Source: Cerrena zonata
Lineage: Eukaryota > Basidiomycota > Agaricomycetes > Polyporales > Cerrenaceae
Assembly: GCA_038087015.1 (NCBI GenBank)
Contig: JASBNA010000003.1
Coordinates: forward strand, 1,860,001-1,924,000
Direction: 5' to 3'
DNA length: 64,000 bases
Shown here: piece by piece, positions 10,156 to 21,800 of the stretch
Position numbering within the stretch: the stretch's first letter is position 1
How the letters are laid out: each line of letters opens with the position of its first letter
Made by a program: the position numbers and the translations under genes
Notes under the pieces: generated by a model
What the model saw: the letters and a program-made list of their open reading frames with translations, nothing else
Databases searched by the model: none
What the model was told of the DNA's origin: nothing

Positions 10156-13100
10156 CTACAGGAATGCAGACACCTTGACGGGTTTTCGTACGGCTGCTGA
10201 ATTGCCTTCGTTAAATTTGTACGATACACGATAAGGTTTTACTGTAGGTGTCTTCTTGCTCGCCGGCTTAGTTGATGAGCCTGCATTGAGGATTGGACGA
10301 CCAAAGAAATCTGTGGGGACCTACACGAACAAACTGTGAGATAATGTCATAGTTATTTGAGAGTGAATGTTACCTTATCGACCATATCCTCTTCCTTACG
10401 AGCACGCTTATTAGGTGGTGGGGCAAGATCCTTATTGTTTGGCATCAACTTGCCATCACCAATGACTTGATCTCCATTTCGCCCGCTATTACTAACAAGG
10501 AATGTGTTTACTAAACGATTAAATCGTATGAGAGATGTACTCACTGTCCGAAGAAGCTATTTTTTGATTTGCCATTGGCTGTGGTCATTTCTACAGCTTG
10601 TTGATTGATCCACTTTGCATCAATCTATAAGTACATCGATGAGTGAAATATTGAAGGTCATATTCAAACTTGTCCACGAACCTCATTTGCGACCAATTGT
10701 CTGACAGCAAATCTTGATACTGCAATATCGGCCGCACGTTTCCCGTCGTATGTGACAAATACGTCAACAGGTCTAATGATTAATCAGAATGTAGAACGGG
10801 GCTTGAGGGAAAGGAATCTGACTTACGGTTCAAGCCTAAACATATTCTGGCCCTCCTCAGTCTTCTCCAGTACAAACCGAAGCTCTAACGAGACCATGAT
10901 ATCGACTAGTCGTGTTAGAAGAATTTTCTCTTCAGGTTTAATGACTTGACTATTGACAGGCCTCAACGGCGGTGAAATAATCCTGTTAATGAATGGCGCA
11001 AATTCAAGGTGGAGAAGGTTATCGCTAGCGAAATGTCGATAATCGCCTCCGAGTCGAGTGGCAGCATTGCGAAGACCTTTGGCAAGCGTGCTATAAATTT
11101 CCTCGTTGGTTTTTGTTTGTGTGAAATGCTAGCACCACAGCAAAAATGAGATAATCAACATCAGGGTAGCAGTGACAGTGAATTCGAAACTCACCTCCCA
11201 ATCCACTTTTGGTCTCTCAACCCGGGGACCTCCTCGTTCCTGAAACAATGGGTAGAATGGAACTAGCATGTATGAGAGATATTGCAATGCAGAATATTCT
11301 CGTTCTGTACGCATCTCGCCCGACATGAGATCATACGATGAAAGCCACTCATTGGCTTTTAGATATCGCGAAAAGTTTCCATCGTGTCGTCGAAGGTTGG
11401 TATAGTGTTCGAAACAACCGATAGCAATTCTGTCCATAGCCCCACTCGACTCGATAGTCCGACTGAGCCTACCGACGTATCGAGCTTCTTGTTCTTCTGT
11501 CAGCCCTAGCTCTTTGAGACGCTTCTTCGACAGAGGCGTGAAGAGGTCGTTAAGGATAGATATTTGACTCGTGTCGCCTTCTTTCATCCCTGCTGTTGCC
11601 TTCCGGACCATATTCTCTGTCACATCTTTGCATTTCGATTTGATCATCTGTTCAGATATGTATTAGCATAGTACGCTATGGGTAAATTTAAATGAGAGTT
11701 GGACCTGAAGAGTATTCAAACATCCTCTCATATCGCCCTGAGCCATGCCCACGAGTGTAGACAACGCCCTGCTTTCAACTTTCATTCCCTCGTCATCACA
11801 GATCGTCCTTAGCCGTTTAATGACGTGAATGTCGTTGGGTCGACTCATACGAATGATACGGGCATGTGGGCGAAGTTTTGCCAACGAACTGGCATAGAGG
11901 TCATTACAGATGCAAATGATGGGACGTAGTATTGGAAGTGTTGTTTTCGGTTCTTTGCGACCTGGAGAATAAGCATGACAGGCGTATTAGTCATTTGTTG
12001 GATTGCAAGGGGTAGATGATGAGACGTACCTTTTCGTCGAGGTTTCTCCTGTATAAGTTGGACAAGTTTGTGAATAAATCCACCAGATGTGTCAGTACCT
12101 CCCGTTGCGCCGTCGATCTCGTCAATAACAAGCAACGTCGGTTTTTTACTTCCAATCATGGAACCAGATTCAAGGGCTGGTCGAATACGTTCATCGACAA
12201 TCTGAGCAGATCGTGAATCACTAAGAAAATGGTAAGCATATTGTGAAACAGTGGTTCCAGAATTAGCCTGGTATAGAAAAGAAAGCCCTGTACCTGGCGT
12301 TAATCTCAAAGACACCATAGCCCGCATGTGTGGCTACAACATGTGCCAGGGTAGTCTTACCCAGCCCTGGGGGACCCGAGATTAACAGGATCTATGACAT
12401 TCAGAAAGGCGGTCATTCAGTCCATCCCATCGGTCGGGTTGAACATACGGAAGAAGTTACCTTCTCTTTGGGTCTCTTCCATTCATCCAGATTGTCGTCC
12501 TCCCGAGATCGTTTCTTCCCTTTCCTATTACCAAACACACACCAATCCCACTCTTTCACCCAAGCCATCACCTCTCGGTGCACGCGGTCATCACCGACCA
12601 ATTCAATAAAACGTTGTGGTCGGTACCGGTCGACCCAGAGTGTGTTCTCGGTTTCGGCAGTAGATGTTGATGCCTGAGGGAGGGAGTCGCTGGATATTCG
12701 GAGCGAGGTCAGAATTTTTTCTGGATATCATTCTGGACGGAGAAATACCTTATATTGAGTCTCGCTGCTGTGTCGCGTGATAGACTTTCCATAAGCCGAT
12801 GAATGGGTGTACTGAGGAGAGTTCCGACCTTCTCGGGTCGACTTGGGGCAGCCTGAGCACGGGGCCTTATCAATGTATTGGATGGAGAATATCATAATGA
12901 ATACCTACCCTTGGTGTGGACTCGATATGTTTGGGCTTCTTTCTGAAATACACAGTTTTGCCATCAAATGTTGTGGCTTTCACCATACTGCGTTGTATTG
13001 CAACGGGACGTGGCCCCGAAACATTTGAATTGGCTGTTGACTTGTGTGAACGGAATATGTCAGCCACATCAGGGAGTTCTGAATTCAAGAGACCCCTATA

Positions 13101-14143
13101 AGAGACCGATACGTCAAGGATTCGGAATGCGAACGGACCTTGCGACTGAGTAGAATCCGTTTGTGAGGGCTCTTCAAGAAGAGTAGGCCCTGCATTATTC
13201 AGCACAAGGCATTTGTGTGTGTAAGCGGGTGTTACTCACTACCAAATTCACTAAAGGTACTCTCCGACTGTGTAGGGGTTGGGCTGGGTCCACGAGATGA
13301 TGATGCTGAGAGTATGGTCGTGAGTTCTGCTTTTGAGGGTAGAAAAGTCGAGACGCAGACCTGTGGTATTAGTGGGAAGCAAATCCATAGGCTGGAAAGA
13401 ATCTTCAAGCAATGTAGGTCCTGGATGAGAAGGTCACACCAGAGTACGTATTAATTTTACTTTCGCAGCGTGAACTATTCTATGCATCTTCCGGTTACAA
13501 GAAAATAACATTGGTAGCCGAACATGTTGTTAATATCTTAACTGTTCGGTTCGTGTTGTTTTCTTGCATCCAAACGACGCAAGAAATAATTGCATATGCA
13601 TAACTCAAGTACTCACGTCCGAAACCCGAGTCTTCCAGTGTGGATTTTGGTTTGGGTGCTAGTCAATGTCATGAGAATTCCTCACGTGAGAGCATAGTTT
13701 ACTCACATTGGACCGAGGGTGTGTCGCCTAGAAGCGAATCTTCGAGCAAGGTAGGTCCTGGAGGGGAAGGTTGTATCAAGATTCATATTGACACCGCTTC
13801 GACTCAAACACTCACGTCCGAAGCCTGAGTCTTCTGACATGGGGGCTGGTTTGGAAACTAAATACGTTACGACGGAGTCTTCAGACATATAGTACAATTT
13901 ACTCACTGGGAGCTGAGGGCATGTCGCCTAGAAGTGTAGGATCTATACATGTCATTGTTTTGTCTGAGGAAGTCTAGCTACAGACGAGTTAGACTCACCA
14001 GCGGATCCAAAGCCTGAGTCCTGTTCTGAAACTGCATCCTCCATGCCAGAAAGTAACGATGTCGGCTTGTCGATCTCCATGGACGTGTCGCCGAGCGAGA
14101 GAGAGGTTGGCATTAGAAGAGTAGGTTCTCCAAATGATTCCAT
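10156..14143 (-). CDS. CTF18: CTF18, large subunit of the alternative RFC clamp loader
   Basis: Nineteen exons give about 943 residues, from ATG 14143 to TAG 10156. Ctf18 heads the RFC-like complex that loads PCNA and supports sister-chromatid cohesion and the replication checkpoint in the nucleus. The AAA+ core is clear. [20 protein letters not shown] is followed by Walker [10 protein letters not shown] (residues 365-373), Walker B LLVIDEID (421-428), the sensor-1 region [10 protein letters not shown], and an [12 protein letters not shown] helical lid. The helical collar has [14 protein letters not shown]. The C-terminus includes the family segment [18 protein letters not shown] and ends KPVKVSAFL. 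Upstream of the core is [19 protein letters not shown], also typical of Ctf18. Exons 2-7 (13240-13942) are tiny, all multiples of three and all phase 1. They encode a degenerate repeat (see findings). The gene is divergent from VPS54. Confidence 0.95.
13181..14143 (-). repeat. Degenerate exon-based repeat array in the CTF18 N-terminus
   Basis: Five divergent units of one module are visible. The peptide cores are [15 protein letters not shown]...[17 protein letters not shown]...[22 protein letters not shown]...[17 protein letters not shown]...STFSEFG and [10 protein letters not shown]. Units 2 and 3 are each split into two exons: a PTLL exon (13907-13942, 13707-13757) and a DSGFG exon (13816-13857, 13617-13658, both 42 nt). 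Unit 4 uses exons 13361-13420 and 13240-13326. Every internal intron is phase 1 and most donors read GTGAGT directly after the GFG codons. The array is acidic and rich in Ser, Pro and Thr, so it is probably disordered. Confidence 0.85.
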
Positions 14144-14525
14144 AGTGTTTCCGGGGTGTCCAATGTTAATATTTAGCAAGAAAGAGGAACGACGGAGGTG
14201 GTAAGTAAGACGCGACTTGGAATGAGACGCGTTCCTGTAAGGAGCACGTGGAACGCGTATCAAATGCCACCAGCGAAGACGCTTTACTGGTCCTCATCAT
14301 TGCTTCACTTCCGAAATACATGCGCATCGTGAACGGTGTACTCGCCGTTATACCTCCTTGTACGCTCTCTGGCTAGATCGCCGCTTGTTTAGGGGCTCTG
14401 TTTCATCTTGTTACTTACTCAGGATTTCTAGAGGTCTCACCAAATTATCGCCGACATTACGACAGTCTCAATTATTGACGTACACAGATCGTGGCTCGTT
14501 TGACTGAGGCGGAAACCTTCTCTGC
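14144..14525. promoter_or_regulatory. Shared divergent promoter of CTF18 and VPS54
   Basis: The 382 bases between the two start codons must hold both promoters and 5' leaders. No TATA box is obvious. That the two genes share control is inference from the short spacing. Confidence 0.6.
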
Positions 14526-17500
14526 ATGTCTGACTACGCATCTACTTCATCTCGGTCAGCAACACCCGTAGGAGATCTTCCCAACTTCGCTTCAACCCCA
14601 AGGCCTTATAGGTTCAACTGGGACAATAGGAAACCTGGTCCAGGTAGTGTTGCTTCGGAAGCCACAGAGGGCAGAGGGGAATACTTTGCTTCAAACGCTA
14701 TCTATGATCTCTACAATACCTCTGCTACATCCTTAACCACTGCTGCCTTACCATCAGAATGGAGCAGTACGCTACATGGGTTTCATGGTGTGTCCCCTGG
14801 TGATACGTTATTTGTGAAGCTTGCTCATCTATGCGTAATAAGCTATCTCTACGGTAGTGAACAACCCACACAAACGATCAGATCCTCCGAAAGCCCATTC
14901 AAGTCTCCCCTCGGTCCCACCTGCAGATCTTCCGCGAGTTCGTCGGAAAGACTTTGACGCATATCTCCGCTCCGTAGCACCAGAGTGGGAACGATTCAAA
15001 CAGAATGCTGAACAAGGTCGGGAGGGTGTAGCCCAAATCGATGGCCCTTCATCATCCCAACACCTCTCTGTTGGGCAGGAGGATGTACCGTTCACACCCA
15101 GGACACCGCGGCCTCTACCCGGAAGACCTCTCCCTTCGTTAGAGAGTGTGCCAGAATTATTCTTCGATGCAAAGTTCGACTTGGGAGACCCTCGAACCTT
15201 CAACAGTGTAATAGACTGGGAAGAACACAACGAGAACGAAATCAGCTTCGTCGACCCACTCTCTGTTGAACACACTCAGCCAGTTCTTGATCATCTTTCA
15301 CACTACGCTGATACTATCGAGCAACACCTAGTTCGTGAAATCTCCCTCCGGTCAACATCCTTCTTTGCTGCCCTCGCTAATCTTCAAGACCTTCAAAGCG
15401 AAAGTGAACAGTGCCTTGATCGAATACGACACCTTCGAGGATTATTGAGGGATGTAGACGAGAAAGGTGCCAAGAAAGGACTGGAAATCGTACAAAGGGA
15501 GAACAGGCTACAGAATATTGCCTCTGTAAAGAGGAGTGTCAAGTTCGTCGGTGGTGTGATAGAGATGACCGGTGTTGCGAAAAGTCTGGTGAATGCCGGG
15601 CAATGGGGAGAGGCTTTGAACGTTATTGACGAATTGCATTCGCTATGGGATGCAGACTCGACACAGAATTCACTGCAACCTCCAACTTCGCCTCCGAGAA
15701 CAGATCCTAGATCATCTCCTCTGCCAACTGTTCCCGAATCACCGCCCGAAAGCCCGTCAGGCTCCCTATCTCCTTCGTCGCATCCGAAGAAGTCTACAGG
15801 CGCAGTTCCTATATCGTCTCTTCAAGCATTTGCTGCTCTACCTTCCCATCTACGTGATTTGACACTCGAAATTACCTCGTCATTAACTTCCGAAGTGGTT
15901 AACGTCCTGCGGCTCGATCTCATAGAGCGGGTAGATGGTGCACAGGGCGGAAGAAATCCAGAAGGTGGTCTAAGACTATCTCTTAAGGACAAGTTGAGGC
16001 CGCTTCTTTTGTCGTTGGCTAGGACAAGTGGTGTTAGGGAGGTTACACTATCATGGAAGGAGGTGGTCATGGCTGAGGTAAAAGGACTACTGAGACGAGT
16101 TGAGTGAAATTTATCCATTGTTGTCTCCCAACCTCGAGAGTTAACCCCATTGATATATAGCGAATACCTGCATTTGATTTCGACTTCGATGACCCTCATA
16201 GTAACCGAGGAGCAGAAACAGCGAAGGAAGTACGTGCGATGGCTCACCTTGCTTTCATGGACATCGCACGAGAGATGTACACCGGCTTCCTAATTTTCAT
16301 CGATGGTCTGCAAGCTCAAGGCACAGCCATTCTTGAGGTCCTTGAAGCTATTCGGTATGTCTATTTCTGCATCTTCGAGACGGTATGAGAACTGAAATGT
16401 TGAAATTGCAATTGTCCTTGGTGAGCCATCCGAAGTCTTCCATTGATCTGTCCTCTATTCGAGAAGACCTTTCGGACATCCTCTCGGGTGCAGGTGAACT
16501 CGCCAACGGTCGTGCGGCGAAAGTGGTCAATGTTCGTGCAGAACAACATACAAACCTCGAATTGGTGGAGTTCTATACATTCTTTAATGTCTCGTGGGAC
16601 TTCGTGGTAAAGAGTGAGGTTATTTGCAAGAGGATGATCGTTGCTTTGAGAGGGGTTATTGTTAGTCAGGTAAGGGAAAATCTTCATCTTTATTTCTAGA
16701 AGGTGGAGGCTGATCTGCTGCATGTTCTACAGGCGAAATCCTTCCTGCAAGCATTCCACCAGCATCGAATATCTCAGTCTGCTAAACTGGTCGAAGATGA
16801 ACAATGGAACCCAGCTGAGGTATTACCCCCAGTCCAACGGCAAATTGATTACATCGTCGATTCTTCCATCCAAGACCCCCGCGACCTCCTCTTTGATCCT
16901 CCCCCGCCGAACCCATTATCGCCTCTCCCTCCTAACTCACCGCTTCCAGTTACTCCCTCTCTCACAGCCAATGGCATTCCTCCAACATTCCTCCCTTCGT
17001 CACCCCTTCCCTCACCTAATCCTTCTCGTCTAAATGGCACTCCTCGTCGTACTAACAATTCCGGAAAACATCTCAAGATTGAAGACCGGAACTACTTTGC
17101 TGTTGGCGCGACGCTGGAGGTTTTGATGCTACTAGTGGATTATCTGAAAGTGATTATGAATTTGCCGATGCTGACGACAGACTCGATGAGTCGGGTAATT
17201 GAGCTCTTGAAAGCGTTTAATTCGAGGACTTGTCAGGTCGTTCTCGGAGCAGGCGCAATGAGGTCCGCTGGTCTAAAGAATATTACTGCCAAACATCTAG
17301 GTGAGTTTTCCCTTTCTGGGCCAGGTCGCTTTAGATGGATTAGTATTGATTCGTATGGTTGAGTACAGCACTTGCATCGCAGTCATTGTCCATCATGATC
17401 TCATTGATCCCATATGTGAGGGAGACGTTCAGGCGGCATCTTAATCCAAAGCAAGCAGTCATTCTAATCGAGTTTGACAAACTGAAAAGGGTACGTCCTC

Positions 17501-18839
17501 ATATCAATGCACCTTACTCATGTATACTCAACGCCGAACAGGATTACCAAGACCACCAAAATGAGATTCATGCTAAGCTGATCGCAATTATGGGTGACCG
17601 ACTGACCGCCCACATTCGTACATTACAAGTTGAGTGATCTAGTGTTTTGAATATCTGTTTCAAGTCTTCTTAAAAGCAGTGTCCTTATCTTCGGCCACCT
17701 CGCCTGCCACGTCGTTCTTTCTCTGCTTTTCTTTGATATTCTATACCCGACTTGTGCTAACCAACCGGCCATTGTTCTCCTCCGCATATTCACAGACTGT
17801 CCGATGGGATCTCCCACCGCAGCGAGAAGGCGTCAACGAGTACATGGAGTTATTGGTGAAGGAGACTGTCACGCTTCACAAGGTCTTGTCGAGATATATG
17901 TCGCCGTCCATTGTTGAGGTAATGTGACATAACTATATGGTCCCATATGCGCACCGGAATAAGGGCTGACGGGCTCTGAATCTTTTTGTTTTGATGTCAC
18001 AGTACGTGATGTCCCAGGTCTTCGCTGCTATCAACCACCGGCTCTCGGAGGAGTATACACGGATTGAACTTCCATCCAAGGAAGCAAAGGAACGGTAAGT
18101 GCAAATTCATCTCATGATAACCAAAAGGTCCATGTGAGTTTCTTACATGCTATGTCCTAGGCTCCTAGTCGATGCTCGCTACCTGATACAGAAGTTGTCT
18201 GGGTTAAAGAACGTTGCCTCCCCGACGGCCATGCTCGAGCTCGTCGTTTCAGAGAAGAGCCTCAAAGCACCTCCTCCATCACCAGCCCCCGTACCTACAC
18301 CCGTCGTGAGTGCACCATCACGGTTTAAGGGCATGCTCGGCAGGGCAGAAAGCCTACGAAAGGCGTCAATGCCTACCCCGCCTGTACAACCTTCCGTGCC
18401 TGAAGTGATTGAGAAAGCGTTGCCTCCCCCTTCAAGTCCAACACCTCCAGTGGTTACTTCCGTCACACCTCTGTCGAGTCCATCACCACAACCACAAGGT
18501 ATACAACCTACTCCAGTTGCGGAAGCGACCGAAAACACCACTACCCCTCCACCTCTCGAACACCCGCTCGATCAAGGCACACCTCCTCAATTGGGCGCCA
18601 CTGTCCCTGAGCCCGGGCTTATCGCGACCATAGAGAATATGAACGGAACCACAACTCAAAATGAATCCCCTGAGCTGAGACAGAGTGGTGATCATTCTCA
18701 GACTTTGGAACTTCAGGAACCTCCGATAACCACAGCTGACATGCCGAAATCGCCTCCTCCCCCACCTACTCCTGAGAAGGATCGTGTCCAGGCAGCCGAG
18801 AACGGCAATGTCACAGGTCAAACTGAAGAGACCAGCTGA
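14526..18839 (+). CDS. VPS54: VPS54, GARP tethering-complex subunit
   Basis: Ten exons give about 1203 residues: 14526-14787, 14858-16098, 16161-16354, 16426-16669, 16733-17300, 17369-17490, 17542-17628, 17796-17918, 18003-18094, 18161-18839. Vps54 is part of the Golgi-associated retrograde protein complex, which tethers endosome-derived vesicles at the trans-Golgi. The N-terminal region has the helical block FDAYLRSVAPEWERFKQNAE and EQHLVREISLRSTSFFAALA. The conserved C-terminal domain has VNVRAEQHTNLELVEFYTFF, AKSFLQAFHQHRISQSAKLV, then a long helical region with LGAGAMRSAGLKNITAKHLA and TLHKVLSRYM. Two additions stand out: a Pro-rich insert (about residues 697-740) before the C-terminal domain, and a 190-residue Pro/Thr/Ser-rich tail after residue 1016. 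The second intron is called with a GTTGAG donor at 16099; a GTGAAA donor at 16104 is the alternative. Confidence 0.93.
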
Positions 18840-21800
18840 GCTCTCCGTCAAATCAGTATCTCGGCCTCTGGCTTGGCTTGTCGCCCATTCATTCATCTTA
18901 ACGGCAAACGGTTCCTGGTGGATCTTTTCGGTGCATTATTGTTTATATACTTATGGAATATGGACGGTTTAATATTAATTGACCTTCACGTGCATCGTAA
19001 AAACCTTCGACATTTCCATTCAACGTTCATTATGACATCTGAGTTCTCGCATCGCAACTTTTTGCTAATACCTTTCAGGTGACACCCTCCGATCATTATT
19101 CGGTCCGACGACAGACGACTGGCCATCATCCTCCGTCTGCTAAAGACTGTCACGTTGATGCCTCTACCGCCACGAACTTTTCGCAAACGTTGGGAGGACA
19201 CGGCGGCCTGATTGCAACAGTGAAGTATGGTCAACGATTTGTCCTTGTTCTCGAAGGGTATTCTTGGCGTTTCGCGTGCCCGTTGCTCGGTGGACGGACT
19301 CGGATGCGCTTATATTGCCATTAAAAAAATCCCTCAGAAAAGGGTTCGCAACGTCATTTTTTGCTGCAAGGAAACTCAGGGAGAGACTCTTCCCTTTCTC
19401 CTTCGTGTAACGAGCACATGAGTCCGTTTGTTCATGAATCTCGGACGCTAAGCTCCGAGCGCAGCTTATGTCAGTTTACATTCTTTAAAATAGCCCAATG
19501 GCAAGAAGGACTCTAATTAGAGTACTCATTCATGGATTTTACACGCATGAGTTCTGGATGCACAAAGTATTCTTCCGGCCCAGATTTAATTTGGACTGTC
19601 TGTGACTGCCCGGGAATTCGAGTCGTGGGGGACACACACAGTCACAGTCAATTTTCCTCTTTTTACCCAAACGGTAATTCAGAACGAAGCATGCACGTGC
19701 GACAGGAAGGTGTTCTGCCTACAAACGTTGCTTCGTCCATTCGGCGATGGTATAGGTGGATACAGCTACACATACCGTCAGAAAAATAGGGCAGAGAAAG
19801 TAGATTACTTCTGTACACTAGAATCAAAGGATGTTCGCCCCCGAAGAAAAGCTCGTGCTTTTACCACGAACGTGAGGAAAACTATAAATAAGGATGAGAG
19901 AAAACTGATATGATTGAATTTGTATTGAGCTGCAATGCTCATTCATGCGTGAATGTGTGACGATTGATGGAGTCGTACAAAAAAGTAAATCGAGTGTACA
20001 GAACACGAATGTGTCCTCTGGCTCCAAGGCACTCGCTAGAGAGTGCTACGAAATCAGGAGGCGTTGAGAGATCACGCTACAAGAAAATGATAGAGATTTG
20101 AAATAGCCTCTCAACCCTATCAGCTGCGGTGCCGGCGCGAAGCACTAAATCCTTGAAGTAAGCCATGATGGATCACAAGCGAACGTAAAAGGTCTGGACA
20201 CTGGGTTTCCCGGTAACAAGGATAGCAACGTCAACAGCGTACTGTTACAGGTCAACGACGCCGAGTTGCGAGGGAGTTATCCGGAAGTATTCCCTAGCCC
20301 CCAAGATAAAGATTTCGGCGATATAAGATCCCTTGAGAGGCTCTTTGAATGCTTGAGAACATAGATCAACCAGATAGGGTCAATTTCATTTATAGAATTC
20401 CTATTCGCGGGACCGTGTTAAGGATAAGTAGATATGAAGACACCTATTTTTGGTATCAAAGTTGTCTCGAGCCGTGAATACCACATCTCCGTGTAAGATA
20501 TGGTTGTAGCCAGGAGATACATGTTACGACCGCAGCCCGCCGACCACGAACGTACCACCGAAGGAGTTAAGCGAAACGATCAACACGAAGAGTCGCGCTG
20601 ATACCTACTGCTTTTGAAAAGCAGCGTAGCCACGACACGAGGCGAGACATGTCCGGCGGACCTTAGATAGGGGGAGGAGACCACTAAACATAGCAAGAAC
20701 TAAAATGTGGGGTAGTAGTCGCGTTCCTGATCGTCACTATGGGTCCATGGTGACTTTCAAATAGCCTAGTCGAGATCTCGTGCTCTTAATCTGTTTCAGC
20801 AACCTGCAAGTCGTCTTGTCAATAAACACCGCTGGATGCCAGTAGCTTGATGGTGGCTTACAAAGTCCCGAGAGACACACCCTGTATCAGCTTAGAAGAT
20901 GGATCGTTGAAACTGTTCTCAGACGTTTCGCAATGCGCGATGAAAAATCAAAAAGAAATTGGCACACGGTGCCCGGTGACGTTATTCGTGTCGTAAGTAG
21001 TGAGCTCACTTACCTCTCACTCAATCTCTGGTTGCTATGGATCCCGTGGGTCGCATCACCCGATTTTGTACGCCGGAATTGACTGCGACCATAGTAGGGG
21101 TGCCGTCTGTGCGAGAAAACAACCGGGAGCGACAAAGGCGACTTGATTTATGCAAGGAGATATCCGCTGGTACCCGTTGTCGGCGACGGTGTGAATGTGG
21201 ATCACAATCCGGGAGTATGAACGGAAGACTTTGCCATTTTCAGGAGGCAACAATTTGCTTTCAATTTCAGGGTGATAGAGGGTGATGTCTGGTCTCGGAT
21301 ACCAAAGAATGGGATGTCACGGAGTGACATACCAGTATTCCAAGCTAGTCCGGTGAGGGTCATGCAATTGAGACCGGAAAAATTGGTAAAATTGCCTGGG
21401 CATTTGGCAATGTGTATTAATTCGAAGAGACCCCTTGCGTCATTCCATATGATGGACTACAAGTCCCGTAGTCACCTGCATAATTAGAGAAGGACAGTTT
21501 TCAAAACGTTAATATGAGTATGTTTCGAACAGTTTCTCGACTTACTTGGCCTCTCATAAACACCATTTGGTACACATCTAACTCCATGCGACACCTTCGT
21601 GGCGCAATGCAACATCCTGATCTTTCTCGCTTAATCCCGAAAGTCTGGACCATCTCGCTTAGAGACTTTAGGTAGGTCGTCCCTTAAAAGGCAGATGCTT
21701 CTAGACTGGAAGAAATAAAAGACGTACTTCGTAAGTTTACTTCCGCCTGTTACGATGTTACAAAGACGAGCTTCGAGAGTTCAAGCGGCCCCAGCTCTTC

